Source: Gemmatirosa kalamazoonensis
GTDB lineage: Bacteria; Gemmatimonadota; Gemmatimonadetes; Gemmatimonadales; Gemmatimonadaceae
Assembly: GCF_000522985.1 (NCBI RefSeq)
Contig: NZ_CP007128.1
Coordinates: forward strand, 3,270,220 to 3,334,219
Length of the DNA stretch: 64,000 nt
Reading direction: 5' to 3'
A model generated the notes under the pieces. That model saw nothing but the letters and a program-made list of their open reading frames with translations, had not been told where the DNA came from and searched no databases. Within the stretch, counting starts at the first letter, position 1; each line of letters begins with the position of its first letter. Made by a program: the position numbers and the translations under genes. Positions 60,705-64,000 of the stretch are shown here, piece after piece.

Positions 60705-62147
60705 GTGCCCACGAAATATCACGCGCGCACCAAGATCGTCGGAACGCTGGGCCCCGCGAGTACGTCGCGGGAGACCATCCGCGGTCTCATCGACGCGGGA
60801 CTGAACGTCGCCCGCATCAACTTCTCGCACGGGACCCACGAGCAGCACGCCGAGCGCGTGCGCCTGGTGCGCGAGGCGGCCCGCGAGGCCGGCTGCGCCG
60901 TCGCGATCCTCGGCGACCTGCAGGGCCCGCGCATCCGCATCGGCGACCTCGAGGCGCCGGTGCCGCTCGAAGCCGGCGAGGAGATCGTCCTGTATCCCGA
61001 AGGCGAGCCGCCCGCGGTCGACGAGGGGGATGCGCGTCAGCTGCCGATCACGTACGAGGCGCTCGCCGACGACGTGAGCTCGGGCGACCGGATCCTGGTC
61101 GACGACGGGTTGATCGAGCTCGTGGTGCTCGCCGTCGAGGGACGGCGCGTCCGCGCGCGCGTGGTGCACGGCGGGCCGGTGAAGAGCCACAAGGGGATGA
61201 ACCTCCCGGGCGTGAGCGTCTCCGCGCCGTCGATCACCGACAAGGACCGCGCCGACGTGCAGTTCGTGATCGAGCACCAGCTCGACTACGTGGCGCTGAG
61301 CTTCGTGCGCCGCGCGGAGGACGTCGAGTCGCTGCGCGCGCTGCTGCCGAAGGGGATCCTCATCGTCGCGAAGATCGAGAAGGACCAGGCGCTCGACAAC
61401 ATCGAGGAGATCGTGCGCGCCACCGACGCGGTGATGGTCGCGCGGGGCGACCTCGGCGTCGAGCTGCCGTTCGAGCGCGTGCCGCTCGCGCAGAAGCAGA
61501 TCATCGAGGTCTCGCAGCGGCACGGCCGCCCCGTGATCACGGCGACGCAGATGCTGGAGTCGATGATCGAGCACCCGCGTCCGACGCGCGCCGAGGCGAG
61601 CGATGTCGCGAACGCGATCCTCGACGGCACCGACGCGGTCATGCTCTCGGCGGAGACCGCGGCGGGGAAGTACCCGAACCTCGCCGTGCAGGCGATGCGC
61701 CGCATCATCGCCGAGATCGAGGCCCACCCGGCGGGCAGCGCGGCGATGCGCGACGAGCGGCGCGTGCGCGGCGCGTTCGTCGCGACGGAGAACGCGATCG
61801 CCGCGGCGACGGTCGCCGCGGCGCGGCAGTTGGGCACCCCGCTCGTGTGCGTCTTCACGAAGAGCGGCTTCAGCGCGCGCGTCGTGTCGTCGCACCGTCC
61901 GCCGGTGCCCATCCTCGCGCTCACCGACACCGAGCGCACCGCGCGGCAGCTCGCGCTCGTGTGGGGAGTGGTGCCCGAGCTCGTGCCGCACCAGCACTCC
62001 TACGACGAGATGATCGGCGTGGCGCTCGACGCCGCGGTGAAGCGCGAGCTCGCCGTGCCGGGCGACCGCGTCGTGGTGACCGCGGGCGTGCCGTTCGACG
62101 AGCCGGGCACGACGAACACGTTGAAGGTGGAGGTCGTGCCGCACTGA
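60705..62147 (+). CDS. pyk: Pyruvate kinase
   Basis: A 480-residue glycolytic enzyme that makes ATP and pyruvate from phosphoenolpyruvate. Blocks: TKIVGTLGPASTSRETIRGL, NVARINFSHGTHEQH, ILGDLQGPRIRIG, the catalytic region VAKIEKDQALDNIEEI, VMVARGDLGVELP, QMLESMIEHPRPTRAEASDV, DAVMLSAETAAGKYPN, and a C-terminal allosteric domain (GTPLVCVFTKSGFSARVVSS, GVPFDEPGTTNTLKV). KIEKDQA has Glu where potassium-independent enzymes differ from TKxE types; potassium need is not settled. GTG 60705 is the first start in frame before TKYHARTKIV. Downstream, the MBL-fold gene follows after 13 bases. Confidence 0.97.
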   Translation: MPTKYHARTKIVGTLGPASTSRETIRGLIDAGLNVARINFSHGTHEQHAERVRLVREAAREAGCAVAILGDLQGPRIRIGDLEAPVPLEAGEEIVLYPEGEPPAVDEGDARQLPITYEALADDVSSGDRILVDDGLIELVVLAVEGRRVRARVVHGGPVKSHKGMNLPGVSVSAPSITDKDRADVQFVIEHQLDYVALSFVRRAEDVESLRALLPKGILIVAKIEKDQALDNIEEIVRATDAVMVARGDLGVELPFERVPLAQKQIIEVSQRHGRPVITATQMLESMIEHPRPTRAEASDVANAILDGTDAVMLSAETAAGKYPNLAVQAMRRIIAEIEAHPAGSAAMRDERRVRGAFVATENAIAAATVAAARQLGTPLVCVFTKSGFSARVVSSHRPPVPILALTDTERTARQLALVWGVVPELVPHQHSYDEMIGVALDAAVKRELAVPGDRVVVTAGVPFDEPGTTNTLKVEVVPH

Positions 62148-62160
62148 TGCGGTCGCGCTG

Positions 62161-62934
62161 ATGCGGCTCACGTTTCTCGGGACGGGCACGAGCTTCGGCG
62201 TGCCGCAGATCGGATGCGGGTGCGCGGTGTGCCACTCGAACGACGAGCGCGACCGGCGCACGCGCGTCGGCGCGCTCGTCGAGACGGACGAGGGCGGACG
62301 TATCCTCGTCGACACGCCGCCCGAGCTGCGGCTCCAGCTCGTGCGCGCGGGCGTCGGGCACGTCGACGCGGTGCTGTACACGCACGACCACGCGGACCAC
62401 ACGCACGGCATCGACGACATCCGCGCGTTCACGGCGCGGGGCGGCGCGCTCGAGGTGTACGGCTCCGCGGCGACGATGAGCGCGCTGCAGCAGAAGTTCC
62501 GCTACATCTTCGACCCGAGCGTCATGGCGCTCCCCGGCACCTACAAGCCGGAAGGCATTCCCCGCGTGCTCGCCGAGGGCGAGACGGTGCGCATCGCCGG
62601 CGCGGACGTGACGCCCGTGCGCGTGCCGCACGGCCGCGCCGAGGTGTTCGGCTACCGCATCGGCGCGCTCGCCTACGTCACCGACGCGAAGGCGATCCCG
62701 CCCGCGGCGGTGGAGCGACTGCGCGGCGCGCGCGTGCTCGTGGTGAACGGCCTGTTCTTCGAGCCGCACCCGACACACCTCAGCATCCCCGAGGCGGTAC
62801 AGCTCGCGCGCGCCGTCGGCGCGGAGCGCACGTACCTCACGCACCTCACGCACCGCTACTCGCACGCCGAGCTGGAGTCGCGGCTGCCGCCCGACGTTAG
62901 GCCCGCGTACGACGGACTCACCATCGACGTCTGA
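62161..62934 (+). CDS. MBL-fold hydrolase (PhnP-like phosphodiesterase family)
   Basis: A 257-residue metallo-beta-lactamase-fold protein. FLGTGTSFGVPQIGCGCAVC with three Cys is typical of the PhnP/phosphoribosyl cyclic phosphodiesterase and lipoyltransferase-linked MBL group. Metal ligands: LYTHDHADHTHG (HxHxDH), His in VPHGRAEV, Asp in YVTDAKAI and His in LTHLTHRYSH. It probably cleaves a small phosphodiester; the substrate is open because no phn genes are near. ATG 62161 lies 13 bases after pyk and pgi follows 12 bases after its end, so these three may form one unit. Contains one GTTAGGC (62896). Confidence 0.88.
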   Translation: MRLTFLGTGTSFGVPQIGCGCAVCHSNDERDRRTRVGALVETDEGGRILVDTPPELRLQLVRAGVGHVDAVLYTHDHADHTHGIDDIRAFTARGGALEVYGSAATMSALQQKFRYIFDPSVMALPGTYKPEGIPRVLAEGETVRIAGADVTPVRVPHGRAEVFGYRIGALAYVTDAKAIPPAAVERLRGARVLVVNGLFFEPHPTHLSIPEAVQLARAVGAERTYLTHLTHRYSHAELESRLPPDVRPAYDGLTIDV

Positions 62935-62946
62935 CCCGAGGCGCTC

Positions 62947-64000
62947 ATGGCACTCTCGATCGACTACACGAACATGTTCCTCCCCGGCGCCGTGACGGAC
63001 GCCGACTGGGAGTTCGCCGCGGGACGCTTCCGCGCCGCGCATGCGGCGGTCATGGCGCGCGTCGCACGGGGCGACCTGGGATTCGTCGACCTGCCCGAGG
63101 ACGCGGCGCTGCTCCGGCAGACCACTGACTTCGTGCAGCGGGCCGGCGACCGCTGGGAGGACGTCGTCATCCTCGGCATCGGCGGCTCCGCGTTAGGCCC
63201 CATCGCGCTGCGCACCGCGCTCCGCCCGCACGCGTGGAACACGCTGTCGCGCGAGGAGCGGGGTGGGAAGCCGCGCCTGACGGTGCTCGACAACGTCGAC
63301 CCGGAGACGATCGACGCCGTCATGTCGCGCCTCCATCTCGAGCGCGCACTGTTCGTCGTCATCTCCAAGTCCGGCGGGACGGCGGAGACGATGGCGCAGT
63401 ATCTCATCATCCGCGCCGCGCTCGACGAGCGGTTCGGCGATCGCGCGAAGGAGCACCTCGTCTTCGTCACCGATCCGGCGAAGGGATCGCTGCGGCCGAT
63501 CGCGACGAAGGAGGGCATCGCCGCGCTCGACATCCCGCCCAACGTCGGCGGCCGGTTCAGCGTGCTCACGCCGGTCGGCGTGCTGCCGGCGGCGCTCATC
63601 GGCATCGACGCGGGGCAGCTGCTCGCCGGCGCGGCCGACATGCGCCGGCGCTGCGCGGGCGACGACCTCGCGGGCAATCCCGCCGGCACGTTCGCGCTGC
63701 TGCAGTGGCTCGCCGACGACCGGCACGGGAAGCACAATCACGTGCTCATGCCGTACGCCGATCCGCTGCGCGACTTCGCCGCGTGGTTCGTGCAGCTGTG
63801 GGCCGAGTCGCTCGGCAAGGTGCGCAAGGACGGCACGCACGTCGGCCCCACGCCGATCGCCGCGCTCGGCACCACCGACCAGCACGCGCAGGTGCAGCTC
63901 TTCATGGAGGGCCCGGCCGACAAGACGATCACGTTCGTCGAGGTCGCCGGCCGCACCGCGCTCGGACCGATCCCCAAGCTCTACGCCGACGTGCCGGACC
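62947..64000 (+). CDS. pgi: Glucose-6-phosphate isomerase (3' end outside window)
   Basis: The first ~351 codons of a phosphoglucose isomerase, interconverting glucose-6-phosphate and fructose-6-phosphate. The frame is open to the right edge. Blocks: VVILGIGGSALGPIALRTAL (first sugar-phosphate loop; contains GTTAGGC at 63192), LTVLDNVDPETIDAVM, FVVISKSGGTAETMAQYLII (SIS motif), VTDPAKGSLRPIA, NVGGRFSVLTPVGVLPAALI, GKHNHVLMPYADPLRDFAAW, WAESLGKVRKDGTHVGPTPI and TDQHAQVQLFMEGPADKTIT. This is the shorter bacterial/archaeal type rather than the E. coli long form. ATG 62947 lies 12 bases after the MBL-fold gene. Confidence 0.96.
   Translation, partial: MALSIDYTNMFLPGAVTDADWEFAAGRFRAAHAAVMARVARGDLGFVDLPEDAALLRQTTDFVQRAGDRWEDVVILGIGGSALGPIALRTALRPHAWNTLSREERGGKPRLTVLDNVDPETIDAVMSRLHLERALFVVISKSGGTAETMAQYLIIRAALDERFGDRAKEHLVFVTDPAKGSLRPIATKEGIAALDIPPNVGGRFSVLTPVGVLPAALIGIDAGQLLAGAADMRRRCAGDDLAGNPAGTFALLQWLADDRHGKHNHVLMPYADPLRDFAAWFVQLWAESLGKVRKDGTHVGPTPIAALGTTDQHAQVQLFMEGPADKTITFVEVAGRTALGPIPKLYADVPD

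Overview
The window is very GC-rich bacterial chromosome (roughly 70% or more by eye) with dense, mostly co-oriented genes, many 4-base start/stop overlaps (GTGA, ATGA) and strong third-position GC. The gene set (Ser/Thr kinases with an N-terminal zinc ribbon, a SARP-type transcription protein fused to a kinase-like domain, a DUF4249 lipoprotein paired with a TonB-dependent receptor, a beta-propeller/beta-barrel metallopeptidase, Tat and lipoprotein exports) fits a diderm of the Gemmatimonadota type. That assignment is inference, not proof. No rRNA, tRNA, CRISPR array, insertion sequence or phage gene was seen.

Layout: 1-5.0 kb holds a ubiquitin-like protein running in from the left edge, a class II histone-deacetylase-fold enzyme, a methyltransferase, a CorA transporter, a GvpL/GvpF-like protein and a kinase. 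5.2-11.0 kb holds a dipeptide epimerase, PriA, a LOR/SDH-family enzyme, an unknown protein and a Fur-family regulator. 11.1-14.7 kb (minus) is a TonB receptor/DUF4249 pair, divergent from a CcdA-like protein. 15.6-18.8 kb (minus) is an ABC exporter, a soluble histidine kinase and a single-domain response regulator. 18.9-24.0 kb holds a glycine-zipper lipoprotein, a Sel1-repeat kinase and gamma-glutamyltranspeptidase. 24.1-27.6 kb is a muramic-acid recycling operon (murQ, anmK, a GH3 relative that appears catalytically dead). 27.6-29.4 kb (minus) is a PP2C phosphatase with small membrane proteins. 29.6-35.1 kb is an amidase, a large secreted metallopeptidase and a gamma-carbonic-anhydrase-like protein. 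35.6-38.2 kb is a B12-dependent ribonucleotide reductase. 40.3-44.9 kb is a divergent pair: SARP-pseudokinase and a kinase broken by a frameshift. 45.0-49.1 kb holds small envelope proteins, a cupredoxin, an M15-like peptidase and a Tat-exported protein. 49.3-51.7 kb is an ArsR-methyltransferase fusion with S-adenosylhomocysteine hydrolase. 51.9-64.0 kb holds an unknown secreted protein, two sugar-dehydrogenase-type beta-propellers, an aminotransferase, and a central-carbon group (transaldolase, pyruvate kinase, glucose-6-phosphate isomerase) with a frameshifted penicillin-acylase-type hydrolase and a metallo-beta-lactamase-fold protein.

Three DNA-level patterns are not explained by the genes. 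(1) The heptamer GTTAGGC/GCCTAAC occurs about 46 times (eye count), in genes, intergenic gaps and seven stop codons. (2) At least eight hairpins are built from a short word (7-14 bases) repeated about three or four times and then repeated as its reverse complement; two lie in frame inside conserved genes (priA and the ABC exporter). (3) Two genes are broken at GC dinucleotide runs, both by a change equal to one extra GC unit.
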